64,000 bases of DNA from Xiphias gladius. Its lineage: Eukaryota; Chordata; Actinopteri; Istiophoriformes; Xiphiidae. The position numbers were made by a program, and so were the translations under genes. The first letter of the stretch is position 1. Each line of letters begins with the position of its first letter. Below, piece after piece: positions 39,401 through 46,930 of this stretch. Location of the stretch: positions 9,396,501 through 9,460,500 of the forward strand of contig NC_053419.1 in assembly GCF_016859285.1 (NCBI RefSeq), written 5' to 3'. The notes under the pieces were generated by a model. The model was not told the DNA's origin. It saw only the letters and a list, made by a program, of their open reading frames with translations, and searched no databases.

Positions 39401-40238
39401 GATAGCCAATAAAGATTTTTCCCTTACATGCGGCAACTTTTCAGATGTTATTAAGTGTTGATATTTCAGAATTATGTAGAGGTTGATGGAAAGGTAGTTC
39501 ACTCACAGAGCTGAATGACTTTTTGGATTTAGAAGCAAAAGGGAAAAAATGTTCATTTTTGCTTTCAGGGTTTTGCCAAAGCTGTTCATACCTTTTTTTT
39601 ACTTGAAAAGCAAACCATCACCAGAGCAAAAATATTTTAGAAACTAAAATTTAAACGGTCTAGGAGGGTATTTAGTAAGCAGTGTGACATCAGGTCAAGT
39701 AGTCATGTCCCTGTGCAGAACATAAGTAACTGCAAGGCTCCACTCAAAATATAATCCAGTATTCAGCAGCGTATTGCCATATGTCTACAGACAATATTAG
39801 ACTGGATTAAACAATTAGTTGACAACTGTTAGAGACACATTTTAACTTAATCGAAACTTTTACGAACAACAATACTGCATTTACATTACCATTATCTGAG
39901 GTGTAATAAAGGGGATGGAATTTACTTCAGGACAACAACCACATGTTCAATATTACCTTTAATAAATTTACACTAACAGCCATTAAAAACTATATTTTTA
40001 GACACATTCTGTGGGGGTTAGACTTTTTATAGTGTTACCAGTTGTATTATGGCGATGCAAAAAAATGATTAAACAGTCATAATGCAGCATATTTGTTCTT
40101 AGTTTCAAACTTTTACATCTGTCAGTTACAAGGAGGAGTGAGGAGTGATTTTTTTCTCCTCTGCAGCACCTTACCTCCGTCAACTTGTCCTGTGGAAAAC
40201 AGCAGTAGCAGAAATAGATCAGCCACAAACCTCCCCAT
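19342..40238 (-). CDS. cspg4: CSPG4/NG2-type transmembrane proteoglycan (2,556 aa, 22 coding exons)
   Basis: I assembled 22 minus-strand exons, listed separately; they total 7,671 nt with every junction in frame. In order, the protein has a signal peptide (about 1-20), two laminin-G domains (about 23-175 and 205-386) and a long array of CSPG repeats to about 2,190. The repeats show the motifs FTQxDL, V.Y.HDGSE, F.F.VSDG and VTPVNDxxP. After a His/Gly/Ser-rich juxtamembrane stretch come one transmembrane helix (about 2404-2427) and a basic cytoplasmic tail ending QYWV, the PDZ ligand of NG2. Human CSPG4 is 2,322 aa, so length and order fit. Known family members sit on progenitor cells and pericytes and bind collagen, growth factors and PDZ scaffolds. 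Intron 9 has a GC donor. The SNX18-like neighbour suggests a cspg4b-type paralogue; family certain, paralogue uncertain. Confidence 0.92.
20826..21407 (-). CDS. cspg4: cspg4 exon 21 (194 codons)
   Basis: Residues 1987-2180, with FYFNVTDGYHRPLYKLFSLE, MVNNTGLSLVQGRTAVILTT and VFAVLSPPKHGKLVK. These are the last CSPG repeats. Borders are ccatcag|GGT and GTCAAG|gtaaaa. Confidence 0.92.
21934..22086 (-). CDS. cspg4: cspg4 exon 20 (51 codons)
   Basis: Residues 1936-1986: VEDHDTPPEELHYLVISKPN and on to FTQYDVNHGRLHFIQQ. Borders are tgtccag|GTT and CAGCAG|gtgaag, phase 0. Confidence 0.9.
22491..22842 (-). CDS. cspg4: cspg4 exon 19, with serine-rich insertion
   Basis: Residues 1818-1935: DQPDFSQITLNKIGITYIHD, then DSETTSDSFTFRAWVAPLD, then a serine-rich stretch of about 25 residues (roughly 22,665-22,735), then TFNITVTPVNDQPP. 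The serine-rich loop interrupts a standard repeat. Borders are ccccag|GGAC and CTGCAG|gtgagc. Confidence 0.88.
23257..23428 (-). CDS. cspg4: cspg4 exon 18
   Basis: Residues 1761-1817: GAVVAEGGRVTIDRSKLDAS, NLLGNVPEPHRRDHHILYRV. The same block (EGQRARITVAALDASNLL) exists in mammalian CSPG4. Borders are tcattcag|GTG and CACCAG|gtgctg. Confidence 0.9.
23877..24072 (-). CDS. cspg4: cspg4 exon 17
   Basis: Residues 1696-1760: VNDGVILYDQNKPESVGWSA and on to KTRLLNNA. It completes the FTQSM/VNDGVILY repeat motif. Borders are tctctcag|GTG and ATGCAG|gtaccg. Confidence 0.9.
24225..24400 (-). CDS. cspg4: cspg4 exon 16
   Basis: Residues 1637-1695: SVTPISEQELQVLTNDVSDI and on to ISTFTQSM. Borders are cttttaag|GCT and AGCATG|gtagga. 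Confidence 0.88.
25649..25780 (-). CDS. cspg4: cspg4 exon 15
   Basis: Residues 1593-1636: GALSGGFHFQVNDGVNFAPR and on to MEVYP. This exon is too short to stand out as an open frame by itself. It is fixed by its acceptor (cttgtttag), its donor (CCCAG|gtacaa) and correct phase with both neighbours. Confidence 0.88.
25981..26179 (-). CDS. cspg4: cspg4 exon 14
   Basis: Residues 1527-1592: VWVGSVTEITIDDLSAEDSD and on to FTQNHIQNGQLVFVHS. Borders are tcctcag|GTG and CAGTG|gtgagc, phase 0 to 1. Confidence 0.9.
26931..27107 (-). CDS. cspg4: cspg4 exon 13 (59 codons)
   Basis: Residues 1468-1526, with VEREYISYIHDGSDTERDNF and ISVTPVNDETPVV, two strong CSPG repeat signatures. Borders are tttccag|GTG and CTGAAG|gtgaga. 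Confidence 0.92.
27343..27431. repeat. (TG)n microsatellite, about 88 bp, cspg4 intron 12
   Basis: An uninterrupted run of about 44 TG units inside a 574-bp intron. Confidence 0.97.
27682..27864 (-). CDS. cspg4: cspg4 exon 12 (61 codons)
   Basis: Residues 1407-1467: VSDLTLDEGSSLPLTSDIIK and on to PITAFTHTE. Borders are tttctgcag|GTG and ACTGAG|gtttga, phase 0. Confidence 0.9.
27989..28174 (-). CDS. cspg4: cspg4 exon 11 (62 codons)
   Basis: Residues 1345-1406: GIREQQTTSFTQDDLNHGSI and on to IDIIPILLPLQ. The FTQDDLNHG motif confirms the CSPG repeat frame. Borders are ccctgcag|GGC and CTACAG|gtacag. Confidence 0.9.
28395..28580 (-). mobile_element. Degenerate tRNA-derived SINE in cspg4 intron 10
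   Basis: Read on the minus strand, it has a tRNA-like head (ccctggtggcctctggatgt, then a decayed B box ctgctttaagttcggccagg), a body with a gtctctctccccttgtttcc stretch, and the tail aataaaggcatgaaatgccc. This head-body-tail order is that of a common perciform tRNA-SINE. The copy is diverged. Confidence 0.65.
28851..28985 (-). CDS. cspg4: cspg4 exon 10 (45 codons)
   Basis: Residues 1300-1344: VVHEDSQPSEIIFTVLSPST and on to NNNREQQHLYQ. Borders are tcaacag|GTG and TATCAG|gtatag, phase 0. Confidence 0.86.
29269..29766 (-). CDS. cspg4: cspg4 exon 9, with GC 5' splice site
   Basis: Residues 1134-1299, from VMAQDPYLQVENNTGLMVQR to SISREHLE. The acceptor is ctgttacag. The 3' border reads TTAGAG|gcaagt, a GC donor otherwise matching consensus. 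No GT donor nearby keeps the frame, and the next exon continues the repeat motif as VVHEDS. Confidence 0.88.
30277..30369 (-). CDS. cspg4: cspg4 exon 8 (31 codons)
   Basis: Residues 1103-1133: KKVLFVHRGVSFGRFVLFVS and following, the end of a CSPG repeat that continues FTQRDLEQ of exon 7. Phase 0 on both sides; borders are cctctcag|AAA and CTGGAG|gtgatt. Confidence 0.88.
31172..32500 (-). CDS. cspg4: cspg4 exon 7: largest repeat-coding exon
   Basis: Residues 660-1102, encoding about four CSPG repeats in one open stretch without introns. It contains LVNNTGLEVNQGEASIITT, ITFLNKGLSVLEGGS, VQLVNDQRPVRVVDKVFHVA and ends FTQRDLEQ. Borders are ttctgcag|TCA and GAGCAG|gttagc. Confidence 0.93.
32881..32989 (-). 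CDS. cspg4: cspg4 exon 6
   Basis: Residues 623-659, with FSLHDLEEGKISFVHTG and LRVSDGQK, the end of a CSPG repeat. Borders are cttccag|GGCC and CAGAAG|gtaagt. Confidence 0.9.
33556..33677 (-). CDS. cspg4: cspg4 exon 5
   Basis: Residues 583-622: MTTDVLRVSDPDSSPAELVF and following, the start of CSPG repeat 2. Borders are gttctcag|ATG and GGCAG|gttggt, phase 0 to 2. Confidence 0.88.
33769..34179 (-). CDS. cspg4: cspg4 exon 4: CSPG repeat 1
   Basis: Residues 446-582, from VNLDFPKLG. It includes the repeat landmarks FSMLDLWQGRVTYVHSGSED and SISPVNDAPV. Borders are ctttcag|GTT and CGACAG|gtatcc, phase 0. Confidence 0.92.
34316..35422 (-). CDS. cspg4: cspg4 exon 3: LamG 1 (rest), LamG 2, start of repeats
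   Basis: Residues 77-445. The acceptor ttcccttag precedes GTACGTCTG (VRLDLG). LamG 1 ends around the FRGCVDEVVFN block (Cys163). LamG 2 ends at the GCLREIRVN block and Cys386. A glycine run (SSGGGGGSF) interrupts LamG 2 near its end. The donor is ATAAAG|gtagga. Confidence 0.92.
36200..36363 (-). CDS. cspg4: cspg4 exon 2: first part of LamG 1
   Basis: Residues 22-76. The acceptor gttgttgcag precedes TG-TCG TTC TAC, and VSFYGDSYIHL starts the mature protein as ASFFGENHL does in human CSPG4. It ends SGRLQ|gtaggc. Intron 1 upstream is 3.8 kb. Confidence 0.9.
36660..36760 (+). mobile_element. tRNA-like SINE remnant in cspg4 intron 1
   Basis: ATGGCTTTAAGGTTAAGATG resembles a polymerase III A box. 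GGTTCAAGTTCTG about 50 bases later resembles a B box (consensus GGTTCRANTCC). The flanks show no cloverleaf, so this is a decayed SINE head rather than a tRNA gene. Confidence 0.45.
37110..37163. repeat. 54-bp inverted-repeat remnant with hAT-like end, cspg4 intron 1
   Basis: The unit begins CAGTGGCTC and ends AGTTTGAGAACCACTG. On the minus strand the latter is CAGTGGTTCTCAAACT, the typical terminal repeat of hAT elements. No 8-bp target duplication is visible, so it may be an internally deleted or solo end. Confidence 0.5.
37590..38015 (+). repeat. Percomorph interspersed repeat copy 1 (GCTAACATGCTAAC type), cspg4 intron 1
   Basis: It has clustered atgctaacat/gctaatt words, then gtttagcgtggtaacatgct, gagctgaggctgctgggaat and attctgacctgttgatggtg, ending with gtctgtacaaaattttatgg and the tttcagttcagactaaagtg line. 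This matches a very common percomorph repeat, and part of it is shared with the copy at 45415-45990. Confidence 0.75.
38331..38361. repeat. (GT)n microsatellite, cspg4 intron 1
   Basis: Two GT runs separated by one AT, about 15 units in all. Confidence 0.9.
40175..40238 (-). CDS. cspg4: cspg4 exon 1: start codon and signal peptide
   Basis: ATG at 40238-40236 opens MGRFVADLFLLLLFSTGQVD, a typical signal peptide with a leucine core. The exon ends GACGGAG|gtaagg in phase 1. The start is supported by the signal peptide and the correct splice into the LamG domain. Confidence 0.88.
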
Positions 40239-41260
40239 TGTTAGTTAGGCCTTTATAATCTAACAGGGCATTCAGTTAAGAGCAATATCTGGCTGCCTGA
40301 CTACTGCCTGACTATCCATTGCCACTGGCTCTGCATGTCATTTCCACAACTGACAATTTCCAGGCAGCCTCTATTTGCTTTGCTGGCTTTGGATTACAGA
40401 CTCTAAAAAAAATGTACCTGTGCTGGTGAGCTGAGAACAGTGAGGTGGAGCTCCACCCTCTGGTCCTCCCCTCAACCTTTACATACAGGAGAGCTGCCTG
40501 TTGCAGAGCTCAGTACCAAAGATCAACACAAGGGGGAGGTGTCGCAACACACAGAAACAGAGAGGGAGGGGGGAAGAAAAAGTGCTCAAGTGCTTTATAG
40601 ACAGTACAGTCGACTTTGTGTATTATTGCTCATGGAAAGACTGTGATTGGATACCAGGTCTTCTTAGACTGTTGAAGAAACAGATGAAAGAAAAATTTAG
40701 AAAAAATTTAGGTATGGTAATATGTTCCGAAATGTTTCCATCCTTAGTTTAACCCGTAACAACCTTTCTGACTCTGTGTTGTGGTGAGAAAAACTCAGCT
40801 GCTGTAAACATGAAAATGAGCTGCACTGACAAATGACCACTGTTCGCTATTTTATATATAAAATTACTATTACGAATGTGTGTTTCCTTTTTTTTGGGGG
40901 GGGGGGTCTTTTGCCTTTACTTAAGATGAGCGATGGACAAGAAACATGGCAGAGAGTGAAGGGAATGAAATGCAACCAAACGTCCCAGCCAGAATTGATC
41001 AGGGGAAGTTGCAATTACATGGTATGCAGCTTAGACCGTTATATTACATGGACATATAGTCTGAGAAACTGTAAAATTTTTGTTTTCCTTTTCTGCCCAT
41101 TCATCTCAAATCTGTTGGGAGTTGGGGTGAATTGATGAGCACTGCTCTCTGTCATTGTGTCTTTTTTTTTTACCACCACTGGGGAACTCAAAAGTCTTAC
41201 ATGTTCAAATTGAACACCTAGTGACTTTAATCAAACATTTAGCTACATATATGAAAGTAC
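40239..41260. promoter_or_regulatory. Region upstream of the cspg4 start codon
   Basis: This must contain the 5' UTR and core promoter of the cspg4-type gene, if exon 1 is the first exon. No CpG island is present. A G10 run preceded by T8 lies at about 40889-40907. I could not place the transcription start; no coding signal is seen on either strand. Confidence 0.4.
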
Positions 41261-41269
41261 AGTGTCAGC

Positions 41270-41720
41270 ACAGGCGGGGAGGGCCCAGCGCAGGCACACA
41301 AGCAACCTGCTGCAGTGAAGTACTTTAATTGAACTAGTGATGTACACCAGGATAACAGGTAGAAAGGCAGACAGGCAGGCAAGTAACAGACAACAGGTAA
41401 CAAAACACTAGAAGCAGATAGAGTCCACATAATAAACAGCACAAACGGAAACACACTGAAACATATCAAACAACCTGGCCACTCACTGGGCAGAGAGAGC
41501 TGGTATAAATAGGGGGGAGAAAATGACGAAAATGAGGAACAGGTGCGTAGGTATGCGGGGAAGTTCCAGTAATTGGGAATAGAAAACAGGTGGATATGGG
41601 AAAGGGAGAAAAGTCCAAGGACATCTGGTGGGCAGGTGAAGTATGACAGGAGACAGAAGCAGGATGGCCAACATAAACAGGCCTGAGACAGGAATCATGA
41701 TAGTACGGTACATTTAGTGA
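41270..41720. repeat. Probable interspersed repeat with TATAAATA motif
   Basis: The text runs from cagcacaggcggggagggcc through gctggtataaatagggggga to ggcctgagacaggaatcatg. It resembles a repeat I know from other teleosts whose copies end in ...caggaatcatgacagta. No coding frame survives and the identity is from memory. Confidence 0.45.
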
Positions 41721-42118
41721 TTTAAAAATGTCCTAAAAAAAGTAAAAGCACACAAAAAAGGTACTTGGTTACAGTAACAATAGTGTCTGTAGTTAGTTAC
41801 TTTCTACCCCCTGAGCTGAATTGGACTGAAGTGAAATGCATTGACTGGCAGAGATGGATAGGGGAGAGACAGACAGAGCAAAAAAAAAAAACAGAAAAAG
41901 AAAAACATGGATGTGAAGAGTGAAAAGGAAAACAGAGTTTGCAAAATTGCTAAAACAGAAGAGAGAGAAAGGAAGTAAAAGGGAATGAGAGGTTAAAGGC
42001 GGGAAATAGCTGGAGGCTGATGGAGGTAAGGTGGAAGTTTGGGTGTGATTGTTCAAACTGCAGGAAACACTCCCTAGTCTGTATCATGAACCCCTCCCAT
42101 CCTCTAACCTACCACCTC

Positions 42119-42121
<3 letters not shown>

Positions 42122-42173
<52 letters not shown>
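42122..42173. repeat. (AC)n microsatellite
   Basis: About 26 uninterrupted AC units. Confidence 0.96.
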
Positions 42174-42174
<1 letters not shown>

Positions 42175-42849
42175 AATGTGCTGTTAAGCTGCAGCTCAAG
42201 ACAGTTTGGTCCATTAAAATGAAAGAACACATGAGGGCTTTTATTCAGCTGCCGATTCAAGCTCGGCTTCTCGGCTTGGCTCACACACGAGAGGAGTGCT
42301 GTGTTTAGGTTTAGTTCCCAGGAAGTTGAATAATAGACTCTGTAGCCTGGTTTCTTAAACGAAGGGGTCGCACCCAAAATGGGTCACAGTTCAGCTGGTG
42401 ACGGGTCCTCTCATGACAGGAGTGGTGGTGTGTTTTTAATGAGCCCGGATCCCACGCTGAGAGGATTACCGTCTTGTCTTTTAGGCTGCAGAGGTCTTTA
42501 AAGCTAAACTAGCAGACCGCGACCTAAAACAATGTTTATATTCAGGTCTAATTTAAAAATTTCACATTTCACACACTTTTCTCTGTATCAAGATGCATTT
42601 GTAGGGGAAATTCTGATGATAATAAATGAGAATTATTTTTCCTTTCTACAGATAAAAACAAATTAATCATAAATAAAAGGTTATGCATAAAGTCCTATAG
42701 CTCAGCAAGCCTAAAAACTCCTGATATTTAATTAGCATTCGGTGCCGAATGTCGTGTGACTGAGTGCTGACGTTACACCATTGGCTATTGCTCTTTCAAA
42801 GTGAATTAGCGAAGACAGTTTCTATTGCGTCACCAGGGTGTCGTTTACA

Positions 42850-42995
42850 GGTAGTGTTGTCAATTTAGTGCTTTTCTCGCTAGATTTACCAACTTTTCCG
42901 ACTTTAGTGAATTTTCTTCACAAATCTGTCGACTTTGTGGTCAAACCTTAGCTACTTTCCGTGGAAGAGAGTCGCCTGTGTTGCCCCCCTAGCGC
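42850..42995 (+). repeat. Decayed fish interspersed repeat
   Basis: gtgttgtcaatttagtgctt, then cgctagatttaccaactttt and the ccgactttagtg words, resemble a teleost repeat built of 'gcgactttgtcgctagattt' units. Only a short diverged stretch is left. Confidence 0.4.
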
Positions 42996-42999
42996 AAGG

Positions 43000-44690
43000 T
43001 ATGCTTCTCTGTGCGTCTCATTCATCTGACTGAACGGCAGCTGACACAGATGTGAATAAGCCTCTACCTTTCTCTCTGACTGGTCATTTTACAAGTAAAT
43101 ATAGCCAAAATCACAGCACAGCCGTTGTCTTTAACTTATGCGTATGGTGATTCTGTCAGACAACGTCACGGTTATAGAATCAGGATTTTAGCATTGCAGA
43201 GCAGCAGCTTGGAAAAGGCATGTTGAAAGTGACTGCTGGTTAACATGTAGTCTTAATGGGCCGCGTTTCAGTCACTATTTCATACCTGTTCCATTGTCTG
43301 ACAACAGAAACAGAAAAACGTGTTAATGAGAACAGCTTTACTGGGAATTCAGCTGTATTAGATCACTGTATAAGTGAGCTTAAGGTGTAGGAGAGAGGCA
43401 AACAGATAAAGCGCAGTCCAGCCATATACTAAATTTTGACCAAGTCTTGTTTACATAACTTAGGACAGTGGGGATTTGTCTTACTGTAAACTGTCCATCT
43501 CATTGCTTGTATTACCTGCCCAATTGGACTTACTTAAAAGGCTGTGACTAACCGTGCTGCTGTGGTGAGAAATATATTATAATGTCCTTCTATACGAAAT
43601 CTCACCCAAAAAACTGTCAAGATAAAACAACAACAAGATGTTGGGTCATTTTGATTTTCTCTCTCTCTAAAAATGAACTATGTTGAATCTTCTACTACTG
43701 GCATGGTGTACAAATTTTTAACAGAAAACAGCTCACAGGCCCTCAAAGTGGTTGGTGGCTTTCTGAGAGCAGTGCCCACAGCTATGAAACTGGTATAATA
43801 CAAAGTAGAGAACAGGAACCACCTGGCTGAGGATACGGCAAACAGCATAGACCAGGAAGAGATGCAGGATTGGGACTGATTTAACTCCAGCAGCAGCTAA
43901 AACAACAAAAACACACTGCACAGCTGGATGGACGAGGCCTCAAAGGTCCCTGCTTCTTACCCTGTCACCAATACTTTGCTATGTATTCAACTGAACATGT
44001 AAAGAAAAGAAAACATAAAGCCAAAGCTGCTTCCCTCTTGGAAAAATAATGGCTGACAATCTCTCTTTGTTTCCTCTCCCCGCTTCCAAATCCTTCCTTC
44101 CTCACCTTTGGATTCTACATGTGTGCATTTGTTCATGCTTGCACACTCCTCAGTTTTCACGAAGAGTCTGATAGAGATCTATTGATTTTTTGAGTTGCTA
44201 AATAAATTATTAAAAAAAAAAAAAAGCCCACCACTTTATCCACCTGTGCAGCTGAGATGAATGAGTCACTATGTTTTGAAACTGAAGTAAAAATAAAGTT
44301 AATGGAAGAAGGCTTAAAATCCTGTGTGGGCTCTGGTATAAACTTTGGCCTGAGCCTTTAGTCCATTTCCAGTATAAATACAGTAATTGACACATCCATT
44401 TTCTATTTATGAGCTGGTTGCATAAGAGCAGAGAGAGAGTGAAAAAAGCTGTAGCGAGAGGCCAGAGTTCCAGACAGAGAGAAAAAGAGATGCAGAAGAA
44501 GTACAGAAAGAGACTGTGAGAGAGAGGTTCAGAGGGTCATGATCCACAGATAGACATTCAGTCAGAAAGGACATAGATAATTAACAAGCTGCTGTTTTTC
44601 TTTGCTTTGGGCATTTTTAGCATTTAGCTTAAATATCATGACATTTTTAACAGAACTCAACAAAGAGCAGCCTGGGACATTTGATCCTGT
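43000..44690. other. Intergenic DNA, nothing recognised
   Basis: Moderately AT-rich sequence without coding frames of note on either strand. It contains only short purine-rich and A-rich stretches (for example A-runs near 44,212-44,224 and gagagagag words near 44,430-44,525). Confidence 0.55.
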
Positions 44691-44696
44691 GTGGTG

Positions 44697-44878
44697 AGTG
44701 AGTGCATGTTTGTGCGTGTGTGGTTGTGTGTGTGTTTGGGGTGTGTGTGTGTGTGTGTATCCCATCTCCACGGGGATGTTTAGGGGAACTTTTCAGATAT
44801 TTGATATTTCTTTCTTAAAACATGCAATGCGATTCTGGGAACAGCCGCTACCTTTGCTTGGGGACACCTTAGTATCTT

Positions 44879-44959
<81 letters not shown>
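44697..44959. repeat. Compound GT-rich block with a long (GT)n run
   Basis: An imperfect GT-rich stretch lies at 44697-44759 and a pure (GT)n run of about 38 units at about 44883-44958. They are separated by 120 bases of unique sequence. Confidence 0.93.
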
Positions 44960-44963
<4 letters not shown>

Positions 44964-45414
44964 TCCCGCCCACACACACAGGAAAGTGACTGAGATGTGA
45001 GTCACTTCGAGTCACAGCTACTTTATTTAGCTCAACTGTTGAAAGAGATGACATAATAAAAGATAACAACAGATAATAACAATCACAGACAGGACAAGAA
45101 AATATAACAAATGATTAGAAGAAGTTAAAATTAAGTTGTTTACCACAGAATAAAAATAGAAATTATGACCAAGCATAAAATACTTCCATAGCTACAGTAT
45201 CTTTAACTTATCAGTATTCATCCGTTTTACAGAAAACAACTCCTGATCCTCTCCCACTTGCCAAACTTCGATTCAGTCTTGCTTCGGATCTAATCTTGCC
45301 TGCTTTCAAGCGTTGCAGGTTCTAAGACACTCAGAAAAAAGGACTATGAAAATGGAAAAATGCAGAAGACCAAACTATCAACAGAAATACCAATTAATGA
45401 TACCAAAAGTCTAC

Positions 45415-45990
45415 AGCCATGCTAGCAGTTCTGCGAGGTATATGCTAACGTTAGCATGCTAACCAGCCTACGGTTGCATTGCTAAAATGCTGGTGTTTAT
45501 GCTGCAGACAGCTAGTGCCTCTGAAGAATGGGAAGAGCACTTGAGAGTCTTTAAGCATTATTCCAAGGCGGTTAACCTTGTAGTCACACCAGTTAAACAG
45601 CCTAAATTAGCTTATGTTGTCATGTTACATATTTGTAGCTGCTCATTACCGAGTGACATAAGATACACACAAACAGCGTATATCTCCCATATAATTAGCT
45701 GAATGAATTGCAACAGTGTTACTATTGGATTTTATTGGGATGTGGTCGACTTGCAGCCATTCTGCCAGCAGTTTGGTAACATCGGTCTCAGAAATTCCTG
45801 ATATCTACAACTCAGAATTACAAGTTGGAGGCTGACATGAATGTTTTTTTTTATGTTCACCATCTTAGTTTAGCATGTTAGCATGCTATTATTTGCCAAT
45901 TAAAGCAAAGCACAGCTGAGGCTGATGGGAATGACGTTACTTTCGCAGGTTTTTTTTCTCATAAAACAAAGTTCATCCTGATGGATAGTA
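45415..45990 (+). repeat. Percomorph interspersed repeat copy 2 (GCTAACATGCTAAC type)
   Basis: Starts with atgctaacgttagcatgcta. Farther on come catcttagtttagcatgtta and cagctgaggctgatgggaat, shared with the copy at 37590-38015. The middle is diverged or inserted. Confidence 0.65.
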
Positions 45991-46849
45991 AAAGAGTGAA
46001 GTAAAATGTTAGTATACACTTCCTCACTGAAGACAACAGACCTTTTTCACAGAAAGTGTGAAAGTTTGACTTGACATTGCAGGAAAAGTGCAGGTGGAAT
46101 TCGTAACATTAACCATGGATGAGCTCCGTTGAAAGGTCCTAGTAAGTGCACCATACCGGGGCCCTGAAACAGACAGAACTTACTGGAGTGCAGCCATCAT
46201 TTATCAACATCCTTTATGTTGCAGCCCTGCTTTTCCTGCTATGACATGTCCAAATGTCTACTATGAAAAAGAATAAATTCAAGTTATTTAAATATGTTTC
46301 CTTGATTTCTAGTGCATTGTATTGATGTGTGCTGATGCAGAATAATAGCTCTGACATTAAAAAATTTAAAAAAGCAACCTCATTATCAGATTTACTGGCT
46401 CAAATCCCTTACAATTGCATTCATTTTCCTCTCCTCCTTACCAACCTATAAAACATGGATAGTTCTGAGAAAACAAACGCAGGCAACATCTGCAATATTA
46501 GCACTCACAATGACAAGTGACAGGAAGGGAAAGTGCAAAGAAGGAAGGATGGGAAGGGGTGAGAGGAAACAACCTTACAATTTTTTTTTTCAAACTGGTA
46601 AAAAAAAAACATTGAAGAAATGGAAGAAACTGCTCACAAGTCAAGAGGTCTTGGTCTTCAGTGTTCTCTTTTTTCCCCCCACATTAAGCTCTATAAACGA
46701 ACACATAAGAGTGGCGATTGTCTTCCAAAAAGTGCATCGGGCAATCACATCTTGCTCATTATCTGAATTAAATTTTCCGAGCACTTAACATTTTGAACAC
46801 ACACTCAAACAAATCTTTACAACATGTACACAACACATACACCATTTTG

Positions 46850-46858
<9 letters not shown>
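45991..46858. other. Intergenic DNA, nothing recognised
   Basis: There is no supported gene on either strand. The open frame at 46510-46788 is lysine-rich low-complexity translation of A-rich DNA. Confidence 0.5.

Positions 46859-46927
<69 letters not shown>
46859..46927. repeat. (AC)n microsatellite
   Basis: About 34 uninterrupted AC units. Confidence 0.97.

Positions 46928-46930
<3 letters not shown>

Noticed and set aside
40253..40258. TATAAA on the minus strand upstream of the cspg4 start codon
   Set aside because: It lies only about 15 bases before the ATG, so it cannot be the TATA box of a transcript that includes this start codon with a normal leader.
42084..42377. 97-codon minus-strand frame beside an (AC)n run
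   Set aside because: The end of the frame is microsatellite translation and the rest has no protein resemblance.
44698..45069. Open frames rich in Val/Cys or Thr/His
   Set aside because: These are translations of (GT)n/(AC)n microsatellites. The same applies to frames at 27261-27679, 46785-47077, 62310-62575 and 62966-63211.
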